A stretch of DNA of 64,000 bases from Saccoglossus kowalevskii (taxonomy: Eukaryota; Hemichordata; Enteropneusta; Harrimaniidae): contig NW_003152584.1 in assembly GCF_000003605.2 (NCBI RefSeq), forward strand, positions 1 through 64,000, written 5' to 3'. The notes under the pieces were generated by a model. The model was not told where the DNA came from, searched no databases, and saw only the letters and a list, made by a program, of their open reading frames with translations. Made by a program: the position numbers and the translations under genes. Shown in pieces: positions 12,377-24,876 of the stretch. Positions within the stretch are counted from its first letter, which is position 1, and each line of letters opens with the position of its first letter.

Positions 12377-12444
12377 TTTGACATATGTTGTTACTGTTGT
12401 ATGTGACAATCCACTGGATATATGGGTGTTAACGACACCCTTGG
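12377..12444 (+). repeat. 68 bp monomer class (9 copies), first copy
   Basis: This class has gggtgttaacgac where other monomers have two more bases, plus catatgttg near the start. Copies: 12377-12444, 25164-25231, 27611-27678, 28099-28166, 29355-29422, 31170-31237, 47151-47218, 49035-49102 and 51060-51127. All lie in H domains and all sit in the same context, after a ccactacaaat/gtgctaacc monomer and before a ttggatgtgacaagcc monomer. The first two copies read tttgacat and ctggatat; the other seven read tttcacat and (c)tggaaat or aggaaat, so two sub-lineages are present. Confidence 0.93.
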
Positions 12445-13490
12445 TTTGACATATTTTGTTACTGTTGGATGTGACAAGCCACTGCAAATATGAATGTGTT
12501 AACCACACCCTTGGTTTGACATATTTTGTTACTGTGGTATGTGACAATCTACTGCAAATATGGATGTGTTAACCACACCGTTGGTTTGACATATTTTGTT
12601 AATGTGGTATGTAGCAATCCACTGCAAATATGGATGTGTTAACCACACCTTTGGTTTGACATATTTTGTTACTTTGGTATGTGACAATCCACTGCAAATA
12701 TGGATGTGTAAACCACACCCTTGGTTTGACATATTTTGTTACTGTGGTATGTGACAATCCACTGCAAATATGGATGTGTAAACCACACCCTTGGTTTGAC
12801 ATATTCGATACTGTTGTATGTGACAATCCACTTCAAATATGGATGTGTTAACGACACCCTTGGTTTGACATATTTTGTTACTGTGGTATGTGACAATCTA
12901 CTGCAAATATGGATGTGTTAACCACACCCTTGGTTTGACATATTTTGTTACTGTGGTATGTGACAATCCACTGCAAATATGGATGTGTAAACCACACCCT
13001 TGGTTTGACATATTTTGTTACTGTGGTATGTGACAATCTACTGCAAATATGCATGTGTAAACCACACCCTTGGTTTGACATATTTTGTTGCTGTGGTATG
13101 TGGCAATCTACTGCAAATATGGATGTGTAAACCACACCCTTGGTTTGACATATTTTGTTACTGTAGTATGTGACAATCGACTGCAAATATGGATGTGTAA
13201 ACCACACCCATGGTTTGACATATTTTGTTACTGTGGTATGTGGCAATCCACTGCAAATATGGATATGTAAACCACACCCTTGGTTTGACATATTTTGTTG
13301 CTGTGGTATGTGACAATCCACTGCAAATATGGATGTGTATACAACACCCTTGGTTTGACATATTCGATACTGTTGTATGTGACAATCTACTGCAAATATG
13401 GATGTGTTAACCACACCCTTGGTTTGACATATTTTGTTACTGTGGTATGTGACAATCCACTGCAAATATGGATGTGTAAACCACACCCAT

Positions 13491-16440
13491 GGTTTGACAT
13501 ATTTTGTTACTGTGGTATGTGATAATCTACTCCAAATATAGATGTGTTAACCACACCCTTGGTTTGACATATTTTGTTACTGTGGTATGTGACAATCTAC
13601 TGCAAATATGCATGTGTAAACCACACCCTTGGTTTGACATATTTTGTTACTGTGGTATGTGGTAATCTACTGCAAATATGGATGTGTAAACCACACCCTA
13701 GGTTTGACATATTTTGTTACTGTAGTATGTGACAATCCACTGCAAATATGGATGTGTAAACCACACCCTTGTTTTGACATATTTTGTTAATGTGGTATGT
13801 AGCAATCCACTGCAAATATGGATGTGTTAACCACACCCTTGGTTTGACATATTTTGTTACTGTGGTATGTGACAATCTACTGCAAATATGGATGTGTTAA
13901 CCACACCCTTGGTTTGACATATTTTGTTAATGTGGTATGTGGCAATCCACTGCAAATATGGATGTGTAAACCACACCCTTGGTTTGACATATTTTGTTAC
14001 TGTGGTATGTGACAATCTACTGCAAATATGGATGTGTTAACCACACCCTTGGTTTGACATATTTTATTACTGTGGTATGTGACAATCCACTGCAAATATG
14101 GATGTGTAAACCACACCCTTGGTTTGACATATTCGATACTGTTGTATGTGACAATCCACTGCAAATATGGATGTGTTAACCACACCCTTGGTTTGACATA
14201 TTTTGTTACTGTGGTATGTGACAATCTACTGCAAATATGGATGTGTTAACCACACCCTTGGTTTGACATCTTTTGTTACTGTGGTGACAATCCACTGCAA
14301 ATATGGATGTGTAAACCACACCCTTGGTTTGACATATTCGATACTGTTGTATGTGACAATCCACTGCAAATATGGATGTGTTAACCACACCCTTGGTTTG
14401 ACATATTTTGTTACTGTGGTATGTGACAATCTACTGCAAATATGGATGTGTTAACCACACCCTTGGTTTGACATATTCGATACTGTTGTATGTGACAATC
14501 CACTGCAAATATGGATGTGTTAACTACCCCCTTGGTTTGACATATTTTGTTACTGTGGTATGTGACAATCTACTGCAAATATGCATGTGTAAACCACACC
14601 CTTGGTTTGACATATTTTGTTACTGTAGTATGTGACAATCCGCTGCAAATATGGATGTGTAAACCACACCCATGGTTTGACATATTTTGTTACTGTGGTA
14701 TGTGATAATCTACTCCAAATATAGATGTGTTAACCACACCCTTGGTTTGACATATTTTGTTACTGTGGTATGTGACAATCTACTGCAAATATGCAAGTGA
14801 AAACCACACCCTTGGTTTGACATATTTTGTTACTGTGGTATGTGGCAATCTACTGCAAATATGGATGTGTAAACCACACCCTTGGTTTGACATATTTTGT
14901 TACTGTAGTATGTGACAATCCACTGCAAATATGGATGTGTAAACCACACCCTTGTTTTGACATATTTTGTTACTGTGGTATGTGACAATCTACTGCAAAT
15001 ATGGATGTGTTAACCACACCCTTGGTTTGACATATTTTGTTACTGTGGTATGTGGCAATCCACTGCAAATATGGATGTGTTAACCACACCCTTGGTTTAA
15101 TATATTTTGTTAATGTGGTATGTGGCAATCTACTGCAAATATGGATGTGTAAACCACACCCTTGGTTTGACATATTCGATACTGTTGTATGTGACAATCC
15201 ACTGCAAATATGGATATGTTAACCACACCCTTGGTTTGACATATTTTCATACTGTGGTATGTGACAATCCACTGCAAATATGGATGTGTAAACCACACCC
15301 TTGGTTTGACATATTTTGTTACTGTGGTATGTGACAATCTACTGCAAATATGCATGTGTAAACCACACCCTTGGTTTGACATATTTTGTTACTGTAGTAT
15401 GTGACAATCCGCTGCAAATATGGATGTGTAAACCACACCCATGGTTTGACATATTTTGTTACTGTGGTATGTGATAATCTACTCCAAATATAGATGTGTT
15501 AACCACACCCTTGGTTTGACATATTTTGTTACTGTGGTATGTGACAATCTACTGCAAATATGCAAGTGAAAACCACACCCTTGGTTTGACATATTTTGTT
15601 ACTGTGGTATGTGGCAATCTACTGCAAATATGGATGTGTAAACCACACCCTTGGTTTGACATATTTTGTTACTGTAGTATGTGACAATCCACTGCAAATA
15701 TGGATGTGTAAACCACACCCTTGTTTTGACATATTTTGTTACTGTGGTATGTGACAATCTACTGCAAATATGGATGTGTTAACCACACCCTTGGTTTGAC
15801 ATATTTTGTTACTGTGGTATGTGGCAATCCACTGCAAATATGGATGTGTTAACCACACCCTTGGTTTAATATATTTTGTTAATGTGGTATGTGGCAATCT
15901 ACTGCAAATATGGATGTGTAAACCACACCCTTGGTTTGACATATTTTGTTACTGTAGAATGTGACAATCCACTGCAAATATGGATGTGTAAACCACACCC
16001 TTGGTTTGACATAGTTTGTTACTGTGGTATGTGACAATCTACTGCAAATATGGATGTGTTAACCACACACTTGGTTTGACATATTTTGTTAATGTGGTAT
16101 GTAGCAATCCACTGCAAATATGGATGTGTTAACCACATCCTTGGTTTGACATATTTTGTTACTGTGGTATGTGACAATCTACTGCAAATATGGATGTGTT
16201 AACCACACCCTTGGTTTGACATATTTTGTTAATGTGGTATGTAGCAATCCACTGCAAGTATAGGTGTGTTAACCACGCCCTTGGTTTGACAAATTTTGTT
16301 ACTGTGGTATGTGGCAATCCACTGCAAATATGGATGTGTTAACTACACCCTTGGTTTGATATATTTTGTTAATGTGGTATGTGGCAATCCACTGCAAATA
16401 TGGATGTGTAAACCACACCCTTGGTTTGACATATTTTGTT
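13491..16440 (+). repeat. B domain, copy 2
   Basis: B markers return at 13,491 with catgg and ataatctactccaaatatag. The block contains the 66 bp monomer at 14,262 and an 11-monomer, 769 bp tandem duplication beginning at 14,532. From about 15,788 to 16,367 it matches 63,421-64,000. Bases about 14,530-15,530 match 43,863-44,863 (offset 29,333). Only tandem satellite is present. Confidence 0.83.
14532..15945 (+). repeat. 11-monomer HOR, 769 bp, nearly two copies
   Basis: Bases 14,532-15,300 are followed by a second copy from 15,301 that stays aligned to about 15,945 (offset 769; ten 70 bp units and one of 69 bp). Shared rare variants include atgcaagtgaaaacc (14,793 and 15,562), caatccgctgc, catggtttgac and cttgttttgac. 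In the first copy the last shared monomer leads into a cgatac-type unit, and in the second into gtagaatgtgac, showing where the copies part. Confidence 0.87.
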
Positions 16441-16920
16441 ACTGTGGTATGTGACAATCTACTGCAAATATGGATGTGTAAACCACACCCTTGGTTTGAC
16501 ATATTTTGTTACTGTGGTATGTGACAATCCACTGCAAATATTGATGTGTAAACCACACCCTTGGTTTGACATATTCGATACTGTTGTATGTGACAATCTA
16601 CTGCAAATATGGATGTGTTAACTACCCCCTTGGTTTGACATATTTTGTTTCTGTGGTATGTGACAATCCACTGCAAATATGGATGTGTAAACCACACCCT
16701 TGGTTTGACATATTTTGTTACTGTGGTATGTGACAATCCACTGCAAATATGGATGTGTAAACCACACCCTTGGTTTGACATATTCGATACTGTTGTATGT
16801 GACAATCCACTGCAAATATGGATGTGTTAACTACCCCCTTGGTTTGACATATTTTGTTACTGTGGTATGTGACAATCCACTGCAAATATGGATGTGTAAA
16901 CCACACCCTTTGGTTTGACA
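16441..16920 (+). repeat. A domain, copy 2
   Basis: This short domain has cgatac monomers near 16,565 and 16,773 and two gttaactaccccc variants, as in the first 820 bases. Bases 16,634-16,912 equal 109-387. It ends in a cluster of single-base insertions that starts at about 16,910. Confidence 0.82.
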
Positions 16921-19900
16921 TATTTTGTTACTGTGGTATGTAACAATCCTACTGCAAAGATGGATGTGTAAACCCACACCCTTTGGTTTGACATACTTTG
17001 TTACTGTAGAAATGTGGCAATCCACTGCAAATATGGATGTGTAAACCACACACATGGTTTGACATATTTTGTTACTGTGATATGTGGCAATCCACTGCAA
17101 ATATGGATATGTAAACCACACCCTTTGGTTTGACATATTTTGTTACTGTGGTATGTGGCAATCCACTGCAAATATGGATATGTAAACCACACCCTTGGTT
17201 TGACATATTCGATACTGTTGTATGTGACAATCCACTGCAAATATGGATGTGTTAACCACACCCTTGGTTTGACATATTTTGTTACTGTGGCATGTGACAA
17301 TCCACTGCAAATATGGATGTGTTAACCACACCTTTGGTTTGACATATTTTGTTACTGTTGTATGTGACAATCCACTGCAAATATGGATGTGTTAACCACA
17401 CCCTTGGTTTGACATATTGTGTTACTGTGGTATGTGGCAATCCACTGCAAATATGGATGTGTAAACCACACCCTTGGTTTGACATATTTTGTTACTGTGG
17501 TATGTAACAATCTACTGCAATTATTCATGTGTAAACCACGCCCTTGGTTTGACATATTTTGTTACTGTGGTATGTGGCAATCTACTGCAAATATGGATGT
17601 GTAAACCACACCCTTGATTTGACATATTTTGTTACTGTAGTATGTGACAATCCACTGCAAATATGGATGTGTAAACCACACCCATGGTTTGACATATTTT
17701 GTTACTGTGGTATGTGGCAATCGACTGCAAATATGGATATGTAAACCACACCCTTGGTTTGACATATTTTGTTACTGTGGCATGTGGCAATCCACTGCAA
17801 ATATTGGTGTGTTACCGCATCCTTGGTTTGACATATTTTGTTACTGTGCTATGTGGCAATCCACTGCAAATATGGATGTGTAAACCACACCCTTGGTTTG
17901 ACATATTCGATACTGTTGTATGTGACATTCCACTGCAAATATGGATGTGTTAACCACACCCTTGGTTTGACATATTTTGTTACTGTTGGATGTGACAAGC
18001 CACTGCAAATATGAATGTGTTAACCACACCCTTGGTTTGACATATTTTGTTACTGTGGTATGTGACAATCTACTGCAAATATGGATGTGTTAACCACACC
18101 CTTGGTTTGACATATATTGTTAATGTGATATGTAGCAATCCACTGCAAATATGGATGTGTTAACCACACCCTTGGTTTGACATATTTTGTTACTGTGGTA
18201 TGTGGCAATCCACTGCAAATATGGATGTGTTAACTACACCCTTGGTTTGACATATTTTGTTAATGTGGTATGTGGCAATCCACTGCAAATATGGATGTGT
18301 AAACCACACCCTTGGTTTAACATATTTTGTTACTGTGGTATGAGACAATCTACTGCAAATATGGATGTGTTAACCACACCCTTGGTTTGACATATTTTGT
18401 TACTGAGGTATGTGACAATCCACTGCAAATATGGATGTGTAAACTACAAACTTGGTTTGACATATTCGATACTGTTGTATGTGACAATCCGCTGCAAATA
18501 TGGATGTGTTAACCACACCCTTGGTTTGACATATTTTGTTACTGTGGTATGTGGCAATCTACTGCAAATATGGATGTGTAAACCACTCCCTTGGTTTGAC
18601 ATATTTTGTTACTGTAGTATGTGACAATCCACTGCAAATATGGATGTGTAAACCACACCCATGGTTTGACATATTTTGTTACTGTGGTATGTGGCAATCT
18701 ACTGCAAATATGGATGTGTAAACCACACCCTTGGTTTGATATATTTTGTTACTGTAGTATGTGACAATCCACTGCAAATATGGATGTGTAAACCACACCC
18801 ATGGTTTGACATATTTTGTTACTGTGGTATGTGGCAATCCACTGCAAATATGTATATGTAAACCACACCCTTGGTTTGACATATTTTGTTACTGTGGTAT
18901 GTGACAATCCACTGCAAATATGGATGTGTAAACAACACCCTTGGTTTGACATATTTTGTTACTGTCGTATGTGGCAATCTACTGCAAATATGGATGTGTA
19001 AACTACACCCTTGGATTGACATATTTTGTTACTATGGTATGTGACAATCTACTGCAAATATGGATGTGTAAACCACACCCTTGGTTTGACATATTTTGTT
19101 TCTGTGGTATGTGGGAATCTACTGCAAATATGGATGTGTAAACTACACCCTTGGATTGACATATTTTGTTACTGTCGTATGTGGCAATCTACTGCAAATA
19201 TGGATGTGTAAACTACACCCTTGGATTGACATATTTTGTTACTGTCGTATGTGGCAATCTACTGCAAATATGGATGTGTAAACTACACCCTTGGTTTGAC
19301 ATATTTTGTTACTGTGGTATGTGACAATCCACTGCAAATATGGTTATATAAACAACACCCTTGGTTTTACATATTTTGTTACTGTTGTATGTGGCAATCC
19401 GCTACAAATATGGACGTGTTAAAGACACCCTTGTTTTGACATATTTTGTTACTGTTGTATGTGACAATCCACTGCACATATGAATGTGTTAACCACACCC
19501 TTGGTTTGACAAATATTGCTTATGTGGTATGTGGCAACCCACTGCAAATATGGATGTGTAAACCACACCCTTGGTTTGACATATTTTGTTACTGTGGCAT
19601 GTGGCAATCCACTGCAAATATTGGTGTGTTACCGCATCCTTGGTTTGACATATTTTGTTACTGTGCTATGTGGCAATCCACTGCAAATATGGATGTGTAA
19701 ACCACACCCTTGGTTTGACATATTCGATACTGTTGTATGTGACATTCCACTGCAAATATGGATGTGTTAACCACACCCTTGGTTTGACATATTTTGTTAC
19801 TGTGGCATGTGACAATCCACTGCAAATATAGATGTGTTAACCACACCCTTGGTTTGATATATTTTGTTACTGTTGTATGTGACAATCCACTGCAAATATT

Positions 19901-19980
19901 CATGTGTAAGCCAAACCCTTGGTTTGTCATATTTTGTTACTGTTGTATGTGACAATCCACTGCAAATATGGATGTGTTAA
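16921..19980 (+). repeat. C domain, copy 2
   Basis: The domain opens with caaagatgg and tactttgttactgtaga monomers that have extra bases relative to 34,261-34,400. Bases about 17,130-17,770 equal 34,450-35,090 (offset 17,320), including the odd attattcatgtg near 17,521. Bases 17,282-17,555 also align with 890-1,163 (offset 16,392). From 18,951 it follows the 2.63-3.45 kb segment, with the tgtcgtatg and ggattgac run at 18,964-19,260. A patch at 18,190-18,500 carries the H-type gagacaatc and a unique actacaaacttgg. Confidence 0.82.
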
Positions 19981-20530
19981 CCACACCCTTGGTTTGACAT
20001 ATTTTGTTACTGTGGTATGTGGCAATCCACTGCAAATATGGATGTGTTAACTACACCCTTGGTTTGACATATTTTGTTAATGTGGTATGTGGCAATCCAC
20101 TGCAAATATGGATGTGTAAACCACACCCTTGGTTTAACATATTTTGTTACTGTGGTATGTGACAATCCACTGCAAATATGGTTGTGTAAACCACACCCTT
20201 GGTTTGACATAGTCGATACTGTTGTATGTGACAATCCACTGCAAATATGGATGTGTTAACCACACCCTTGGTTTGACATATTTTGTTAGTGTGGTATGTG
20301 ACAATCCACAACAAATATGGATGTGCTAACCACACCCTTTGGTTTGACATATTTTGTTACTGTGGTATGTGACATTCCACTGCAAATATGGATGTGTAAA
20401 CCACACCCTTGGTTTGACATATTCGATACTGTTGTATGTGACAAGCCACTGCAAATATGGATGTGTTAACCACACCCTTGGTTTGACATATTTTGTTACT
20501 GTGGCATGTGACAATCCACTGCAAATATGG

Positions 20531-21975
20531 ATGTGTTAACCATACCCTTGGTTTGACATATTTTGTTAATGTGGTATGTAGCAATCCACTGCAAATATGG
20601 ATGTGTTAACCACACCCTTGGTTTGACATATTTTGTTACTGTGGTATGTGACAATCCACTGCAAATATGGATGTGTAAACCACACCCTTGGTTTGACATA
20701 GTCGATACTGTTGTATGTGACAATCCACTTAAAATATGGATGTGTTAACCACACCCTTGGTTTGGCATATTTTGTTACTGTGGTATGTGACAATCTACTG
20801 CAAATATGGATGTGTTAACCACACCCTTGGTTTGACATATTTTGTTACTGTGGTATGTGACAATCCACTGCAATTATGGATGTGTAAACCACACCCTTGG
20901 TTTGACATATTTTGTTACTGTGGTATGTGACAATCCACTGCAAATATGGATGTGTAAACCACACCCTTGGTTTGACATATTCGATACTGTTGTATGTGAC
21001 AATCCACTTCAAATATGGATGTGTTAACGACACCCTTGGTTTGACATATTTTGTTACTGTGGTATGTGACAATCTACTGCAAATATGGATGTGTTAACCA
21101 CACCCTTGGTTTGACATATTTTGTTACTGTGGTATGTGACAATCCACTGCAAATATGGATGTGTAAACCACACCCTTGGTTTGACGTATTTTGTTACTGT
21201 GGTATGTGACAATCTACTGCAAATATGCATGTGTAAACCACACCCTTAGTTTGACATATTTTGTTGCTGTGGTATGTGGCAATCTACTGCAAATATGGAT
21301 GTGTAAACCACACCCTTGGTTTGACATATTTTGTTACTGTAGTATGTGACAATCGACTGCAAATATGGATGTGTAAACCACACCCATGGTTTGACATATT
21401 TTGTTACTGTGGTATGTGGCAATCCACTGCAAATATGGATGTGTAAACCACACCCTTGGTTTGACATATTTTGTTAATGTGGTATGTAGCAATCCACTGC
21501 AAATATGGATGTGTTAACCACACCCTTGGTTTGACATATTTTGTTACTGTGGTATGTGACAATCCACTGCAAATATGGATGTGTAAACCACACCCTTGGT
21601 TTGACATAGTCGATACTGTTGTATGTGACAATCCACTTAAAATATGGATGTGTTAACCACACCCTTGGTTTGGCATATTTTGTTACTGTGGTATGTGACA
21701 ATCTACTGCAAATATGGATGTGTTAACCACACCCTTGGTTTGACATATTTTGTTACTGTGGTATGTGACAATCCACTGCAAATATGGATGTGTAAACCAC
21801 ACCCTTGGTTTGACATATTTTGTTACTGTGGTATGTGACAATCCACTGCAAATATGGATGTGTAAACCACACCCTTGGTTTGACATATTCGATACTGTTG
21901 TATGTGACAATCCACTTCAAATATGGATGTGTTAACGACACCCTTGGTTTGACATATTTTGTTACTGTGGTATGT
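20531..21975 (+). repeat. 13-monomer step (908 bp), partial tandem duplication
   Basis: Bases about 20,531-21,065 recur at 21,439-21,973 (offset 908) with one difference over the well-aligned part (caattatgg at 20,872 against caaatatgg). Shared rare variants are ccacttaaaatatgg, tttggcatat, ccacttcaaat and gttaacgacacc. Beyond 21,065 the second copy lacks two monomers and then continues in register with an offset of 768. Confidence 0.86.
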
Positions 21976-23060
21976 GACACTCTACTGCAAATATGCATGT
22001 GTAAACCACACCCTTGGTTTGACATATTTTGTTGCTGTGGTATTTGGCAATCTACTGCAAATATGGATGTGTAAACCACACCCTTGGTTTGACATATTTT
22101 GTTACTGTAGTATGTGACAATCGACTGCAAATATGGATATGTAAACCACACCCTTGGTTTGACATATTTTGTTGCTGTGGTATGTGACAATCCACTGCAA
22201 ATATGGATGTGTTAACTACACCCTTGGTTTGACATATTTTGTTAATGTGGTATGTGGCAATCCACTGCAAATATGGATGTGTAAACCACACCTTTGGTTT
22301 AACATATTTTGTTACTGTGGTATGATACAATCTACTGCAAATATGGATGTGTTAACCACACCCTTGGTTTGACATATTTTGTTACTGTGGTATGTGACAA
22401 TCCACTGCAAATATGGATGTGTAAACCACACCCTTGGTTTGACATAGTCGATACTGTTGTATGTGACAATCCACTGCAAATATGGATGTGTTAACCACAC
22501 CCTTGGTTTGACATATTTTGTTACTGTGGTATGTGACAATCTACTGCAAATATGGATGTGTTAACCACACCCTTGGTTTGACATATTTTGTTACTGTGGT
22601 ATGTGACAATCCACTGCAAAGATGGATGTGTAAACCACACCCTTGGTTTGACATATTTTGTTACTGTGGTATGTGACAATCTACTGCAAATATGCATGTG
22701 TAAACCACGCCCTTGGTTTGACATATTTTGTTACTGTGGTATGTGGCAATCTACTGCAAATATGGATGTGTAAACCACACCCTTGGTTTGACATATTTTG
22801 TTACTGTTGGATGTGACAAGCCACAGCAAATATGAATGTGTTAACCACACCCTTGGTTTGACATATTTTGTTACTGTTGTATGTGACAATCCACTGCAAA
22901 TATGGGTGTGTTAACGACACCCTTGGTTTGACATATTTTGTTACTGTTGGATGTGACAAGCCACAGCAAATATGAATGTGTTAACCACACCCTTGGTTTG
23001 ACATATTTTGTTACTGCGGTATGTGACAATCTACTGCAAATATGGATGTGTTAACCATAC

Positions 23061-24876
23061 CCTTGGTTTGACATATTTTGTTAATGTGGTATGTAGCAAT
23101 CCACTGCAAATATGGATGTGTTAACCACACCCTTGGTTTGACATATTTTGTTACTGTGGTATGTGGCAATTCACTGCAAATATGGATGTGTTAACTACAC
23201 CCTTGGTTTGACATATTTTGTTAATGTGGTATGTGGCAATCCACTGCAAATATGGATGTGTAAACCACACCTTTGGTTTAACATATTTTGTTACTGTGGT
23301 ATGAGACAATCTACTGCAAATATGGATGTGTTAACCACACCCTTGGTTTGACATATTTTGTTACTGTGGTATGTGACAATCCACTGCAAATATGGATGTG
23401 TAAACCACACCCTTGGTTTGACATAGTCGATACTGTTGTATGTGACAATCCACTGCAAATATGGATGTGTTAACCACACCCTTGGTTTGACATATTTTGT
23501 TACTGTGGTATGTGACAATCCACTGCAAAGATGGATGTGTAAATCACACCCTTGGTTTGACATATTTTGTTACTGTGGTATGTGACAATCTACTGCAAAT
23601 ATGCATGTGTAAACCACGCCCTTGGTTTGACATATTTTATTACTGTGGTATGTGGCAATCTACTGCAAATATGGATGTGTAAACCACACCCTTGGTTTGA
23701 CATATTTTGTTACTGTAGTATGTGACAATCCACTGCAAATATGGATGTGTAAACCACACCCTTGGTTTGACATATTTTGTTACTGTGGTATGTGGCAATC
23801 CACTGCAAATATGGATATGTAAACCACACCCTTGGTTTGACATATTTTGTTACTGTGGTATGTGGCAATCCACTGCAAATATGGATATGTAAACCACACC
23901 CTTGGTTTGACATATTCGATACTGTTGTATGTGACAATCCACTGCAAATATGGATGTGTTAACCACACCCTTGGTTTGACATATTTTGTTAATGTGGTAT
24001 GTAGCAATCCACTGCAAATATGGATGTGTTAACCACACCCTTGGTTTGACATATTTTGTTACTGTGGTATGTGGCAATTCACTGCAAATATGGATGTGTT
24101 AACTACACCCTTGGTTTGACATATTTTGTTAATGTGGTATGTGGCAATCCACTGCAAATATGGATGTGTAAACCACACCTTTGGTTTAACATATTTTGTT
24201 ACTGTGGTATGAGACAATCTACTGCAAATATGGATGTGTTAACCACACCCTTGGTTTGACATATTTTGTTACTGTGGTATGTGACAATCCACTGCAAATA
24301 TGGATGTGTAAACCACACCCTTAGTTTGACATAGTCGATACTGTTGTATGTGACAATCCACTGCAAATATGGATGTGTTAACCACACCCTTGGTTTGACA
24401 TATTTTGTTACTGTGGTATGTGACAATCCACTGCAAAGATGGATGTGTAAATCACACCCTTGGTTTGACATATTTTGTTACTGTGGTATGTGACAATCTA
24501 CTGCAAATATGCATGTGTAAACCACGCCCTTGGTTTGACATATTTTGTTACTGTGGTATGTGGCAATCTACTGCAAATATGGATGTGTAAACCACACCCT
24601 TTGGTTTGACATATTTTGTTACTGTAGTATGTGACAATCCACTGCAAATATGGATGTGTAAACCACACCCTTGGTTTGACATATTTTGTTACTGTGGTAT
24701 GTGGCAATCCACTGCAAATATGGATATGTAAACCACACCCTTGGTTTGACATATTTTGTTACTGTAGTATGTGGCAATCCACTGCAAATATGGATATGTA
24801 AACCACACCCTTGGTTTGACATATTCGATACTGTTGTATGTGACAATCCACTGCAAATATGGATGTGTTAACCACA
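23061..24876 (+). repeat. 13-monomer HOR, 908 bp, two complete tandem copies
   Basis: Copy 1 is 23,061-23,968 and copy 2 is 23,969-24,876, plus one inserted T near 24,600. Each has eleven 70 bp and two 69 bp monomers (908 bp). I found only a few differences, for example cccttggtttgac against cccttagtttgac near 24,312, ttttattac against ttttgttac near 23,637, and gtggta against gtagta near 24,768. The order gttaactac, ggtttaac, gagacaatc, atagtcgatac, caaagatgg, ccacgccc, ggatatgtaaacc, cgatac is preserved. The next unit diverges from 24,877. Confidence 0.87.

Larger units (their letters stand above)
9446..13490 (+). repeat. H domain, copy 1
   Basis: H markers are tatgagacaatc (9,893, 10,575, 10,993), caaagatgg (10,119, 11,650), atagtcgatac, ggataTgtaaacc, caataaactgc (about 12,198) and the 68 bp monomer at 12,377. 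Bases about 9,405-10,210 match 23,722-24,527 (offset 14,317), sharing the rare cccttagtttgac and taaatcacac variants. Bases about 11,490-12,240 match 25,676-26,430 (offset 14,186), and 11,902-12,547 also match 24,689-25,334 (offset 12,787). Bases 12,666-13,270 match 20,842-21,446 (offset 8,176). Six single-base losses lie between 10,214 and 10,290. Confidence 0.83.

Noticed and set aside
12878-13486. Longest open frame, 202 codons on the - strand; also 145-codon frames at 21,753-22,190 and 49,327-49,764 and 135-codon frames near 5.8-6.2 and 9.0-9.5 kb.
   Set aside because: They are translations of the satellite itself (repeated KYVKPRVWFTHPYLQWIV-like peptide). Since 70 = 3x23+1 the frame shifts each monomer, and 69 and 66 bp units change the shift and lengthen some frames. 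Comparable frames occur all over both strands with no start context or codon signal.
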